A stretch of 64,000 nucleotides of DNA from Hygrocybe punicea (taxonomy: Eukaryota > Basidiomycota > Agaricomycetes > Agaricales > Hygrophoraceae), in NCBI GenBank assembly GCA_963556145.1, contig OY744467.1, positions 4,526,001 to 4,590,000 on the forward strand, given 5' to 3'. The notes under the pieces are model-generated. The model had not been told where the DNA came from, ran no database searches, and worked only from the letters and a program-made list of their open reading frames with translations. Positions within the stretch are counted from its first letter, which is position 1, and each line of letters opens with the position of its first letter. This document shows, one piece after another, positions 23,546 through 34,844 of the stretch. The position numbers were made by a program, and so were the translations under genes.

Positions 23546-23900
23546 GCCCATTCAATCTGAAGGGAAAAAAATATCTTGGCTCATCTCAGCCCATCCAATC
23601 CAATAGGTCTGGATTTTATCTCGGCCCATCTCGGCCCATCCAATGGGATTGGACCTTTAGCCCATTGGCTCTCCCAATGTTACTGGTCAAAAATCTGATG
23701 CAAGGTGTGGGCCAGCCACCATACTAGAGGGTTCTTGACATTGTCAACTGGGCATGCAAGTAGGCTATAACATGGGTAGCGGTGGATTAGATGTGCCTGG
23801 GTAGTCACATGACTGGAGTTCCCACAGTTCGGTTCCCTTTAGTAGACAGATCTGTTGTTTTGGGAGAGTGAGTCCAACACGACGACCTGATTCGAGACGA

Positions 23901-24820
23901 TGTAGAGGGTCGACGTCCCTCTGAGTCCGTATCCTCGATATATCACGAATCCGGACGAACCCGATGCCTCTATTCAACTCTCATTCGAACCCGACGTAAC
24001 CCGACGCAACCCGATGTGACGTGACCCGATGTGACCCGATGTGACCGATGTAACCCGACACATGCCGCTTTGTCACAGCCGCTTTCAGACCAAATCCAGC
24101 AGCCTCAAACACCTCGGAGTTCCAATTCTAGAAGATGGATCTCATTGGAGTCAATCCCCGACTTTGGACTTACCATATTTATGCATCCCGTCGTCCTTTC
24201 AGAGATATGTAGGACATTTTCCATCTTTTTCATGGATATTCGTTTTCCCCTCCATATTCCTGTCTATGTCGCTTTGCAACCCCCCTTTTCCACATCCCTT
24301 TTCCATCTTTTCTTTGTAGTTTCTATCGGCCAAAGTAGACATGTCCAAAAGTAGCTACACACACATGTACTATAAAAATGGTCCCCGATGACCATACAAA
24401 AAAAAAGGAGATACCATTAGTCCCCGTTTCCCTCATAGTCAGAATCCTTTTAAGCCCTTCAAATGCTCGTCCACGTAGACCCTTAGCTTTTTATAGTTCA
24501 CCTCGTTGTCTTTATCACTGTTCCCATATATTTGTTCATTGTTTCTGACCCGACCCGACCCGACCCGACCCGACCCGACCCGCCATACCCGACATCGTCG
24601 GCATTGTCGGGTTCTTCATTATTTGTCCGTTTTCACTCTGTTCATCGCCGGATTCGTCGTTATTTGTTTAGTTTTACACGGCGGCTTACATCTTTACTTC
24701 CATTTCTATTTTTACTACTACTCCCGACACTGACTTATCCACCGTCACTTCTACGCTGACACCCTTTGGTTAGGATCATTATCATTATAGTTCCGAAGCC
24801 ACCCCGAAGCCGCATCTACA
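23901..24820 (+). mobile_element. Solo LTR of a gypsy-type retrotransposon
   Basis: The sequence begins TGTAGAGGG and ends CATCTACA (TG...CA, with TGTAG/CTACA inverted ends), 920 bp. It is flanked by a perfect 4-bp direct repeat ACGA (23897-23900 and 24821-24824). A related copy lies inverted at 38397-39283. It contains a run of CCCGA pentamers (about 24546-24582). The matching flanks show it as a solo LTR, not the 5' LTR of the gag that follows. Confidence 0.75.
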
Positions 24821-25103
24821 ACGATCTCAGGATAGCAGCCTCGCTCCCACTTCAACGTGGTGATGAGAGCGATTCCAACCCAGCCCACACCGAATACCAA
24901 TTTTTAATGACCTCTCACCCAATGCTGACTTCTCAAAAAACCCAACGACTCACACCACCGAGCACCCATAATCCGAGCACTTCATTACTAAGACATTGAG
25001 AACCCAAGAACAAAAACTGAGTACCAAGCACCAAGAACTGAGAACTAAGCACTGAGAGCTGAGAACTGAGCACCAAGAACCGTGTGCAGAACACCAAATC
25101 ACA

Positions 25104-25781
25104 ATGGACCCACAACAAATTTCCCCAGCAAAAATGGCACCAACAATCCCCCCACATCCAGCACCGCATGCACGCAGATCAACTATCCAAGTCCGAGACA
25201 GATACAGTAGATACTCGAGCACCCCACCAACTTCATCCACATCATCGGTCTCCTCAATCACAACACCTTAAACAGACTCTGAGAACCCAGAACCAACCAC
25301 CCCACCAACCTTGGCAACTATACCACTTCCACGCCCACCCATACCCAGAATGGGTGAATCGGGTTCCCTGCACTGGGATGGAGGCCCTGATGAAAAAAAC
25401 AACATCGGGACAGTTTCTACGAGAAATTAACATTAAGATCGAAGATAAGGAATACACCACAGACAACGAGAAAATTGACTGCTTTCGAAACAACCTAGAT
25501 TTCGGCAGCACCACTGATCAGTGGCTCAACAGATTAACCAACGATATCAAAACCAACTGGAACAAACTAGTAGAGGCCTTCGAAAAGCCGTGGCTGAAGA
25601 ATGTGATTCCCAAACTGTCCAAGACTGAACATATTCGAACTCAAGGAATGGACACTGCCCGTCGATACCCTCAGTACGAAAACCGAGACAGCGGGGTCAA
25701 AGGAGGTTTGGACTCACATTAAATGGGTGAATGGATTAGTCGCCAAGGTGAAGGACACCGAGGACACCAACTGCCTCCTGC
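25104..25781 (+). pseudogene. Gag pseudogene, N-terminal part
   Basis: It starts MDPQQISPAKMAPTIPPHP at 25104 and shifts frame at least twice. Recognisable Gag helices are FLREINIKIEDKEYTTDNEK, DKIDC-like ENEKIDCFRNNLDFG and VWTHIKWVNGLVAKVKDTED. The reading is cut at 25781 by the LTR element and resumes at 31867. The leader at 24960-25080 consists of degenerate gagcaccaagaact-type repeats. Confidence 0.65.
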
Positions 25782-26394
25782 TGTAGAGGCTCCGGGCCCT
25801 CTGGACCCGAATCCTCTTCATATCCCACTTCGTCCTCGTCCATTCCCATTCACGTATCATCGATTCCGCCCGTTTCCGGTCTTTTCCGTCGATTCCGCTC
25901 CGGATTCCGCCTCCGGAATCGTTCATACTCAAGATGCGATGTCTCTAATGACCCGGAATCAGTACGTATATAGTTACATATGATATATCTTCGTTTCCCG
26001 TTACTTAGTACATAGCACCATTCCCCCTATACTCCGCTCCACCTCTCTACCATCAGTTACAGCCTTCGCTTGTAGTACATAGTTACTACAGCACAGGATC
26101 TCTCCCAGTAGTATAAAAGATGTACCCTTATACTACAACATATATATTATCATATCCCACCATATCATATTACATCCTATCGTATTGCATCCCTTCAGTT
26201 CTACTTCTTAGTCCTCGCTTCGTATCATCTCATTAGTCTTCGTACTCCGCTCCCTTCACTTCCCCTCTGATCCAGAACCCTGGATTCAGGTTGGATTGAC
26301 TAGACTATAGAAAATAAACTCCTCTGATCACTTCTTAGCTGATCACCCTTTCCGTAGATTCCCATTTGGGTCTACAACCACACTCGCCGTCACA
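25782..26394 (+). repeat. 5' LTR of the gag-only retrotransposon
   Basis: It starts TGTAGAGGCTCCGGGCC and ends CTCGCCGTCACA. The TATA-like segment agtataaaagatgt at about 26111-26124 is the probable Pol II promoter of the element. The same motif is kept in the 3' LTR at about 31581-31594. Confidence 0.85.
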
Positions 26395-26588
26395 ACTGGA
26401 GCCCACCGCGAGGAGTTTATTTCTTTTGTCTTTTCATACCCTCCCCACGGTCGGCTTTGACTTTCATGACGTTTCCCTCTTCTACCCGACTCTAGTTATT
26501 TAGTTCCGCTTACGCCTTCGACCTCGACCTCGAACCTCCTCGACCCGACCCGCTTTCCGACCCGCATCCCGATTTAGACATTCCCGAT

Positions 26589-29171
26589 ATGACGTACGGA
26601 TTGATGCCTCTCCGAGGTGATCGTTCAGCCCCGATGTTTCATGGTGACGAACACGACCTTCCCCGCTTCTTTGACGAAATTGACATGCTCGGCTCCGACT
26701 GTGGACTCACGGACGCTATGAAGATTCGCTACACGCTCCGGTACCTCGATAACGACGATTACGAACTTTGGTCTACCCTACCCGCCGCTTCAGCAAAGGA
26801 CTTCATTGCTTTCCGACGTGCCGTCTTCGACTTTTATCCCGGTGCTACGAATTCCATCCGGTATACGATCTCAGATCTCGATCAACTTACGCGACGACAA
26901 TCGGCTTACGGTATAGAGAACAAAGCGGACTTAGGACAATATTTCCGGGATTTCATACGCATTTCCGGTGTCTTGTTTGACAACGGCCGTCTAACGGATA
27001 AGCAACGGAACACATTCTTCGCCAACAGATTCGACTCAGACCTTCGTCTACGTATTGAAGAACGCCTCCATTACCTTCTTCCTGACCATTACCACGACGA
27101 TCCGTACCCGCTCGATGTTTTCCACGATGCCGCCTTATTCCTACTTTCCGGTTATCGCTCCGTTCCGAAATCCCCTTCCCTTGCCGTTACCATCTCTAGT
27201 CCCGATTCCGGTCCCAGTTCCCCACCCGTCATAGCTTTGTCATCTCCGGTCCCGATTCTGACCTCGATCCCGCCCACCGTTGTTCGTTCCGTCGCCCACG
27301 TTCATTCCGGTCCTTCGTATACTCCGTCCCCGTCATCGTGTTCCCCGTCCCCGTCCATTCCGGTGCCCGTCGAGACCGTTATTTGTTTACAGGTTTTGAC
27401 GTCCAGTCCCGTGCCGTCCCCGTCCGATCCCATTCCCGATTTATCGATGCCGGTCACCGATTTATCCAATTCGTTTCCTATTTCGTCCCCGTCGTCTTCG
27501 GATTCGTCCCCTCCGGTTTCCGTCCACGAACTCGTACCGGACCCGCTCCCATTGTCATCGGATTCTCCAGAAATAGACATTCCGCCCCCGATATTGTCGC
27601 CATATTGTCCTCTGTCACCGTCTATTGAGATTCCGTCGACTTTGGTTGAGTATTCCGTACCCGTTCCCATTCCGGACCCCATACCTCCCCTTTTATCTGA
27701 TTTCGATTCCGGTCCCGGTTCCGTTATGTCGACCCCTTCGTTCCCGGTTCCCCTCGTCGTTCCCGCTCCCGTATCGTCTCCGGTTCCCTCCTCGCCCACT
27801 TGGGGCACTTTGTCGTTTCCGCCCGCTTGGGGCACCCCGTCGTCTTTAGACCCGTTACGCGGCACACCCATTATATGGGATCGTGTTGGTGTCGGCACTC
27901 CGGTTCTCGATTTTATTTTATTCCTCGTTTCCATCTTCATTCTACTTTGTGATCGCATTCTGGACCTCCGCCCCCTCGACACCTCGCTCGAATATTTGCA
28001 AGAAGTTCTCCGCCTCCTCTCGTCGTTCCGCCTCCGACCTTCTTTCAGAAACTCTTGTGGGGATGTAGACCCGTTTCCGTCTCCTATTTTTGCGTTTTCG
28101 TCTTCCGTTCCGCTTTCCGTTCACGCTCCCGGCCTCCACTTATTTATATTTTCGTTTCCGTTTATAGTTTTCCTTGTTTCCCGTTTGTTTCGATCCCATT
28201 CCGTGTCCGTTGTATTCCGGTCCCACCCTCCACCTCGACCTCCAGATTCTGGCTTATGTAGTTACCCGTTTCTCCCTTTCCGTTATAGATTTTATTATGT
28301 ACTCATTTTATTTTTATGTACATTGTCCCGCGGTTCGGTTCCCCTCCTTTTCCGTCCATTTCCCTTCTACTCCCTTCTCCTTTCGTCGAGTTTTGTGTCG
28401 ATCATGTCGAGTTGGCCAAAGATATGGGCCTGGTTCGCGCGTAGTCGATTTAGCTCCTGCGTCCAACGGGTTAGCTTGGTGTGGACCTCCGCGACGTATT
28501 CAGAGAGGCCGTCCGTGATCGTCGATATCTCCCTTTGCGTTTCCGTCGCCATCTTGTGTACTGCCCGGACGTGGTCGTTGATTCCGGCTCCGATCCGCGG
28601 GTGCTTGAACGGATTTCCTCGTCTCCCTTCGTCCCGCTCCGATTCCGTATCCGGTTCGACATCGGTCAACGTCCGCTTACTCGTCGACGCCTCTCCGGTC
28701 CGCAACCTAGGCTTCCTCACGGGCTTTGGTATCTTCTTCGCGACGACCTTTCTCTTCGGACTACCCGCCTTCGCCTTCCCTTTCCTTTCCGCTTTTCCGG
28801 ATCCGGTGGCCGGTCCCTTCGTCGACAATCCGCAACGTCGTTTAAGTCTTTTGCACCGATCGCACGCGTATCCCTCGATTCCGCGACAAACCGCGTTGGC
28901 GGTCACGCATGCATCGCATTGCCGGATACGGAACGACTGCATGTACTACGGATTAGTTAGGCACCACGGATATACGAGTCCGCGAGATATCACTTACCCC
29001 CGGAATCTTTCCCTTCGGTTCCGCGTCCTCGTTCCCGCTCGCATTCGAGAAATCGTTGCCGCTGTTGTAGTCCCCGTGAACGGTCTCGTCGTCCCGGTTG
29101 ACCCTCTTATCCCGGTTGAGCTTTTTGTGTTTGATCGCATTGAGTGCTTGAAGCCGCTTGTATTTTCGTAG
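26589..29171 (+). CDS. Retrotransposon Gag-like protein (only the first third convincing)
   Basis: The frame is open for 860 codons, but only residues 1 to about 200 look like protein. MPLRGDRSAPMFHGDEHDLP, FFDEIDMLGSDCGLTDAMKI, DNDDYELWSTLPA and FRRAVFDFYPGA match the capsid-type Gag of fungal gypsy elements (small-domain helices with LWxxLP and FYPGA signatures). After about 27180 the frame is Pro/Ser-rich and runs antisense to the gene at 28367-29844, so it stays open mainly through base composition. Gag would form the particle core that packages element RNA. The true stop or a frameshift site cannot be told by eye. Confidence 0.6.
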   Translation: MTYGLMPLRGDRSAPMFHGDEHDLPRFFDEIDMLGSDCGLTDAMKIRYTLRYLDNDDYELWSTLPAASAKDFIAFRRAVFDFYPGATNSIRYTISDLDQLTRRQSAYGIENKADLGQYFRDFIRISGVLFDNGRLTDKQRNTFFANRFDSDLRLRIEERLHYLLPDHYHDDPYPLDVFHDAALFLLSGYRSVPKSPSLAVTISSPDSGPSSPPVIALSSPVPILTSIPPTVVRSVAHVHSGPSYTPSPSSCSPSPSIPVPVETVICLQVLTSSPVPSPSDPIPDLSMPVTDLSNSFPISSPSSSDSSPPVSVHELVPDPLPLSSDSPEIDIPPPILSPYCPLSPSIEIPSTLVEYSVPVPIPDPIPPLLSDFDSGPGSVMSTPSFPVPLVVPAPVSSPVPSSPTWGTLSFPPAWGTPSSLDPLRGTPIIWDRVGVGTPVLDFILFLVSIFILLCDRILDLRPLDTSLEYLQEVLRLLSSFRLRPSFRNSCGDVDPFPSPIFAFSSSVPLSVHAPGLHLFIFSFPFIVFLVSRLFRSHSVSVVFRSHPPPRPPDSGLCSYPFLPFRYRFYYVLILFLCTLSRGSVPLLFRPFPFYSLLLSSSFVSIMSSWPKIWAWFARSRFSSCVQRVSLVWTSATYSERPSVIVDISLCVSVAILCTARTWSLIPAPIRGCLNGFPRLPSSRSDSVSGSTSVNVRLLVDASPVRNLGFLTGFGIFFATTFLFGLPAFAFPFLSAFPDPVAGPFVDNPQRRLSLLHRSHAYPSIPRQTALAVTHASHCRIRNDCMYYGLVRHHGYTSPRDITYPRNLSLRFRVLVPARIREIVAAVVVPVNGLVVPVDPLIPVELFVFDRIECLKPLVFS

Positions 29172-29844
29172 TTGTTGGTTGGACCAGGTGTCCTCCTCGT
29201 CCTTGCTTCCGTGATCGCTGGTTTGTGCAGTCTCCTCCCGGTCCCTTTTCGCGGCTGCATTATCCCTTTTTGCTGCCTCTGCCGCCTTCATCCTTTCCGC
29301 CTCCTCGATCCGCTTCTCTGCCTCCGCCCTCCTATTCATCTCCTCTTCGTATTGACGCGATTCCTCCGCCCATTCCCGCTCGATCCTTTCCGCCTCCTCG
29401 ACCTGTTGCTTCCTCGCTTCCTCCTCCTTCTCCTCCTGCAAACGTGACGCTTCCTCGACTTCCCGACGCACGGCCTCTTCCCGTTCCCGCTTCTTGTACT
29501 CCTCACGATTCCGCAACCATTCCTCGACCTCGACCACCATCTCTCTGCCCATCGAGAAATCCCTCGGTTCCGTCACGTCGATTCCATTGTCTCGGATTTC
29601 CGTCAAGATTCCCCTGTAGTTCCGCTGTCGCGTATCGTTAGTCCGTGCTGTTTACGGGAACGGGATCTCTTACCATGGCCCGTCGTCGTCTCACCACCCA
29701 TTGCCGTGCTTCGTTCTCGAATCCGTCGCGTACGATATCGATTCCAGCCGCGTCGACTTCTAGTAACTCGGCTACGGCGCTCTCGAAGTCTTGCCGCGTT
29801 TCCGCATCGAGATTGTTGGGGAAATTGTTGTATTCCGTCGACAT
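28367..29844 (-). CDS. Antisense spliced gene in the LTR element: coiled-coil/Cys-cluster protein
   Basis: Three exons on the minus strand (29844-29674, 29624-28998, 28945-28367) have consensus GTAAGA/GTAAGT donors and acag/gtag acceptors, keep phase, and sum to 1377 nt, 458 aa, with no stop. Residues 1-57 (MSTEYNNFPNNLDAETRQDF...) form a short helical start. Residues about 80-200 are a highly charged Glu/Arg/Lys coiled coil. Residues about 268-300 hold a cysteine cluster, CDACVTANAVCRGIEGYACD then RCKRLKRRC, resembling a fungal zinc cluster and followed by basic tails. The C-terminus is a second helix (EVHTKLTRWTQELNRLRANQ). It could be a DNA-binding or Gag-interacting accessory protein of the element, or a captured host gene. 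Its function is unknown to me. Confidence 0.72.
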
Positions 29845-30181
29845 CTGGTGTTGGTGTTGGTGTTTGTTGGGTTTGTTGGGCTTGTTGAGGATGTTGTCAA
29901 GATTGTTGAAGTCGCGTTGAAAAGTTTTCTTGTTTGTATTTGTTGCCCCGTCACGTGACCGTTGTTCCTTTATCCAGCCGTTTCGCTCCACCCTCTTTTA
30001 GTAGCTCCGGACCACTGCTTCCCGACGCTTCGATACCCGCCGGCTTCGATCTCGTTCACGTTGTACCATTGTTTCCGCCCGTTTTCGACATCGCCTCCGC
30101 TCATTTATTCCCACGACCCCGGTATCTTTGTTATTTCGTATGGATCGACCAGGGATGGTCTCTATCTGAGTCCTGACCGGA

Positions 30182-31866
30182 TGTAGAGGCTCCGGGCCCT
30201 CTGGACCCGAATCCTCTTCATATCCCACTTCGTCCTCGTCCATTCCCATTCACGTATCATCGATTCCGCCCGTTTCCGGTCTTTTCCGTCGATTCCGCTC
30301 CGGATTCCGCCTCCGGAATCGTTCATACTCAAGATGCGATGTCTCTAACGACCCGGAATCAGTACGTATATAGTTACATATGATATATCTTCGTTTCCCG
30401 TTACTTAGTACATAGCACCATTCCCCCTATACTCCGCTCCACCTCTCTACCATCAGTAGGGTATAGCACGGGTTCGGGTAAACCCGCGGTTTTTGGGCCG
30501 CGGGTTTCTCGGGTACGGGTACGGTGTCCCAATTTGGCAACCCGTGCACTACCGCACACCCTTACCCGCGGTAGACGGGTATCCACGGGTTAGCACAGAG
30601 GGCCCCAATGGGCCCCACAGGTAAGTTTTTTTATACTTTTAATTCATTTATCTAACATATCTAATAACTAAGTTATACCCAAACCGCCGCCACCACCACT
30701 GGCACCACCACCACCACCAACCAACAACAACAACAACAACAACACGGCGATGAAGGGAAACGGCTGGGAGGGTGGTGCGTCCACTTACCAGCACAGGTAC
30801 ATGCCCCGATTCTTTCACCACCGACATCGGCTAACCCCCTGCCTTCGAGTCCACACCTCGCAAACAACGTTGACGCGTCAGTCAATGCGTCAACGTGTGT
30901 TCGCGAGGTCCCCAGCATGAAAACACGCATGAAGACTTCACGAAAGCACGGTGACACGTCAACTGACGCGTCAACATCGTTAATGAAGTCGCCAGCACCA
31001 AACTACGAACAAAGACCGTGCAAAGACAAACGAAGACCTCGCGAAGACAAATGAAGACCTCGCGAAGACAAACGAAGACCTCGAGTGCCCCCACAGACCT
31101 CAAACTAATCACCTCGCGAAAACGGGCTGGCGCATCAACTGATGCGCAGACGTTGTTCGCGAGGTATCTGGCCCGTGAAACGACAACGACGGCGACGACT
31201 TCCACTGCCAACTGGCAGCAGCACGGCGATGACGACGGTGGTGGAGCGGGGAGGATGGCAGTGGGACAAGACGACGGAACCAGCCCAGCCCAGCCCCACA
31301 AATGCGAACCGTCGCGTCAATTGACGTGTACGTTTCATTTGTGGGCTTGAGGAGCTTGCTGCCGCTGTCGTCGACACTACCCGCATGGCCACACGGGCAA
31401 CCACCACACCCGCGTCCGACCGCGGGTAATGCAGACCCGCACCCGTCACGGGTACGGTGTCTGCGGGTACGGGTACGGTGTCCGGCCTGGCAACCCGCGG
31501 GTCACCCGTGCTACACCCTAACCATCAGTTACAGCCTTCGCTTGTAGTACATAGTTACTACAGCACAGGATCTCTCCCAGTAGTATAAAAGATGTACCCT
31601 TATACTACAACATATATATTATCATATCCCACCATATCATATTACATCCTATCGTATTGCATCCCTTCAGTTCTACTTCTTAGTCCTCGCTTCGTATCAT
31701 CTCATTAGTCTTCGTACTCCACTCCCTTCACTTCCCCTCTGATCCAGAACCCTGGATTCGGGTTGGATTGACTAGACTATAGAAAATAAACTCCTCCGAT
31801 CACTTCTTAGCTGATCACCCTTTCCGTAGATTCCCATTCGGGTCTACAACCACACTCGCCGTCACA
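30182..31866 (+). repeat. 3' LTR of the gag-only retrotransposon, split by a hAT-type element
   Basis: LTR sequence runs 30182-30456 and resumes from 31521 to 31866. The duplicated ACCATCAG at the junctions shows where the hAT-type element entered. Removing the insert and one duplication restores a copy matching the 5' LTR. Confidence 0.85.
30457..31520. mobile_element. 1064-bp hAT-type non-autonomous element, copy 1
   Basis: Termini are TAGGGTATAGCACGGGT on the left and ACCCGTGCTACACCCTA on the right, imperfect inverted repeats. The perfect 8-bp direct repeat ACCATCAG lies at 30449-30456 and 31521-31528. Subterminal ACCCG/CGGGT motifs are abundant at both ends. The interior has no transposase. 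It holds repeated agacctcgcgaagacaaa-type units near 31020-31085 and a CAA microsatellite. A second copy of equal length lies at 62168-63231. Confidence 0.9.
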
Positions 31867-32070
31867 CCGCTCCAAGACATCTTCGACGCGCTCCCAATGC
31901 TGGTTCGTGACCTCATCAGACACAAACCCCACGCTACATATGACGAACTAGCTGACACAGTACGCAACATTGACATTACCCACTTATGAGAAACCATCTC
32001 AAAATATGAGAAGGATGAGGAAACCGCCTGTTTGGCGCATATCCCAGCATCACCAACCAAAGCCCTACAT
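31867..32070 (+). pseudogene. Gag pseudogene, middle part
   Basis: Continues the older gag after the LTR element: LQDIFDALPMLVRDLIRHKP, then HATYDELADTVRNIDITHL, a TGA stop, and ETISKYEKDEETACLAHIPA. It is cut at 32070 by the short LTR-pair element. Confidence 0.6.
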
Positions 32071-33729
32071 TGGAGTATGAGGAGATCCTACTCCATGAGA
32101 AGTCAAAGAGGTCGCATAGTCAAGACCGTCTACTAACAAGGCTAATCCTACGAACTAATCCTACGAACCGTGGGAACCATCATGTGATCACTGGACTAGT
32201 GGCCACAATCCACTAGTCCATGCACCCCTCACCAAAAAACGGCGGCATCCTCGCTGCCTGGCTGTCACAAGAAAAACACAAAGCATAATGAAAACTAGCC
32301 AAAACACAAAACACAAAACACAACCTCAAGAAAGCGCCCTTCATGGGTCCAAATCTGGCGCATCCCACTCTAGCCTAGTCTGACATCTTGAGGAAATATG
32401 CAACACAAATGCAACAAGGTAGTAATCCGATATGAAATGGTTTCTTGTGACCGTGGTAGCATAAATGTGGGGGTGGTGAAGAGGCAGAGCACTGGACATG
32501 AGATAGCATCAAGGAGAAATAGCATAACATAAAATGAATAGAGTGGGGGATAGTGATTAAAAAAATGGAGATAAAAGGATATGTACTTGGGCGCTAGAGT
32601 GGGCGCCAGCATTGAGGAATCTCTTTGCGTAGGATCTGGAAAGCGGTTGCGAGGCTGTGGGGGGCCTCGCGAAGCTGCAAGGGCCGGGGGTGCAAAACGC
32701 GGGGGCCATGAATTAGCAGTGCGGCAAAGGGTGGTGGGGCCTGGAAAGTGGTGGGCTGGGTGAGCGGGGTGCTCCATGGCATCAGGCGTGGGTGCGTGGC
32801 TGTTTACGCTGGGAAGTGGGGCCGTTTGGGCTGGAAAAGCAGGGCGCGCCTCAGTGACGTGGCACGATGCTGGGGCGCTCAAAAAGGGCAGCAGGGGGCT
32901 CTAGCAGGTCGAGCAAGGCTGTGGTGAATCCGGAGTAGCTGTATGCAGCCAGGAATCATGAAAATGCGGGGGTCACGACGCGGTGATGTGGCAGGCGTTG
33001 GGTCACCAAGAAGGGTGGGGAGGTCTTGTTTGGGGTAACGGAGTGCAACGGGGGGCTCTGGCATGTGGAACGTGGGTGCCGGGGGTTGGATGAGCGTGGG
33101 TTGGGCTGTGGTACACAAAGAAATGGGGGTCCAACAGGGAAAACGTGGTGGATCCGTGGTATGACCGAAAAGGCTGGCGTCCATGGATTTGGGATGGCAT
33201 AGGTGAGCGCAGAGCTCTGGTATGTCTAACGAGGGTTCGTGGGGTTGGATGGACCTGCCTGGGGCTGGGAATGATGAAAAAAAACAAAATGAAATGAAAA
33301 AAAACAGGGGGGGTCAAAAATGTGATGTGGCCTGCCGCTTGGGTGTTGAGAAGGGTCGCGGGCGCATTTTTGGGTCAACGCAGGGCCCTATTTGGCTGAC
33401 ATGAGCGCCAGGGGGTAACTGGAGTGTTGTATGGTCGTGAATGAAAGGAAAATCTGCGGTTGCGCAGTGGTGGGTGGTGAGGCCGAAAAAAGTCGTCTTG
33501 CGAGAAAAAGCATACAAAAAGGCTAGGGAACTGACGAAAAAAGGGATGCGCAAGTCGATCGCACTCTCATCACCACGATGGAGTATGAGGAGATCCTACT
33601 CCATGAGAAGTCAAAGAGGTCGCATAGTCAAGACCGTCTACTAACAAGGCTAATCCTATGAAACTAATCCTACAAACCATGGGAACCATCACATGATCAC
33701 TGGACTAGTGGCCACAATCCACTAGTCCA
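32071..33729. mobile_element. TRIM-like element: 150-bp direct terminal repeats
   Basis: Two 150-bp direct repeats (32071-32220 and 33579-33729) begin TGGAGTATGAGGAGATCC and end CACTAGTCCA, i.e. TG...CA like small LTRs. They enclose 1358 bp with no coding potential. Flanks ACAT and ACGT form a 4-bp duplication with one CpG-type mismatch, and the older gag reads through when the unit is removed. No clear primer-binding site or polypurine tract is seen, so an unusual DNA repeat remains possible. Confidence 0.65.
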
Positions 33730-33966
33730 ACGTGAAACGCTTGCCCACACACATCTCCAACCCACAACATTTCCCTGCCAACAATATGCCCCTACCCACC
33801 AGTACCAGCCTACTCAAGGAAATCTGGGTGACCCATTCGGTATGAACACAGGAGGTAGGGGCAACCTGTTCATGAGTCGAGGACCCGCCCCACGACCCTA
33901 CCGAGGGGGAGCAGGAAATCCGAATACCGCTTGACAACCTGGACCATTCCCATTCCAACCCAGTGC

Positions 33967-34339
33967 TAGTGTTGCCACAGCTATAGCCGATGTTTTATGA
34001 AAAATTGCCTTTTTAGGCTAGTAAAATTAGCTAAAATTATGAAAATATTCGAGGAGATGGACAAAGCCAAAAGCTGGGGGGTCACTTAAGGGTGCTAAGA
34101 ATTTGGTGCCCAATCTTCAGAGTTATTCAACCATAGCTGTTGAGCCTAGCCAGCTACTGTCCAACAGCTATCCCTGAAGAACCCTGAGAATTGAGCCCCA
34201 AATCCTTAGCACCCTTAAAGTGACCCCTCAGCTTTTGGCTTCGCCCATCTCCTCAAATATTTTCATAATTTTGCCTAATTTTACTAGCCTAAAAAGGCAA
34301 TTTTTCAAAAAAACATCGGCTATAGCTGTGGCAACACTA
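33967..34339. mobile_element. hAT-type MITE, 373 bp
   Basis: Starts TAGTGTTGCCACAGCTATAG and ends with the reverse complement. Most of the element is self-complementary, a long hairpin with the arms meeting near 34140-34165. Flanks CCCAGTGC (33959-33966) and CCCAGCGC (34340-34347) are an 8-bp duplication with one CpG-type mismatch. It shares the first 12 terminal bases with the element at 19447 but not the interior. Confidence 0.85.
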
Positions 34340-34844
34340 CCCAGCGCCCAGGGTCGACCCATCGCTACTCGATACCACAACATGCCAAACCTCACCATCT
34401 AACAACACCCTGACACAGACCAGGGATGCACCGCCCACAGGGCCCAAGTCAATGAATGGCATCGCACCCATGCTGATGCACAACCGGATGAACTATGCCC
34501 ATACCCACTTACCCCAGGCACAGCACCACTAGGGTCTGGGAATGTTGGGACTGTGGCCAAGCAGGCCATCATGCAGGAGCACCGGTTTGCGGTGGCACCA
34601 CACTTCCCAAGAACGAGCGTACCTGGCGGCGGATAGCATCTCACATCACCCATGAAGTGTGGAAGGAACGCCAAATGCAGAGTGTAAACTAAGTGTCTCA
34701 CGGACACCAAAACTACGGCGGGTACAATGACTATGAACAGCGATATGGCAGACATCAGTACCCAAACGACTTTGATGATGTCCAGGGAAACAGGAGGGGG
34801 CTGTCCATGTAGATGAAAGTCAGGCGGCCCAGACAAATGAACAG

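Larger units (their letters stand above)
25782..31866 (+). mobile_element. LTR retrotransposon with gag only and an antisense gene (TR-GAG-like)
   Basis: The 5' LTR is 25782-26394 (613 bp, TGTAGAGGC to CGTCACA). The 3' LTR is 30182-31866, of which 30457-31520 plus one 8-bp duplication is a later insertion. Outside that insertion the two LTRs are almost identical, so the element is fairly young. A possible primer-binding site (tggagcccaccgcgagg) follows the 5' LTR after two bases. The flanks CTGC and CCGC form a 4-bp target duplication with one CpG-type mismatch, inside the older gag. The interior holds a Gag frame (26589) and, on the opposite strand, an intact spliced gene (28367-29844). There is no protease, reverse transcriptase or integrase, so it would depend on another element. 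Confidence 0.82.

Noticed and set aside
23901..25103. 5' LTR plus leader of the gag that follows
   Set aside because: The LTR has its own perfect 4-bp ACGA duplication on both sides, so it is a solo LTR rather than the 5' end of that element.
27302..27982. 226-codon minus-strand frame rich in Gly/Asp/Ser
   Set aside because: It is antisense to a Pro/Ser-rich run and lacks splice support or motifs, unlike the real antisense gene at 28367-29844.
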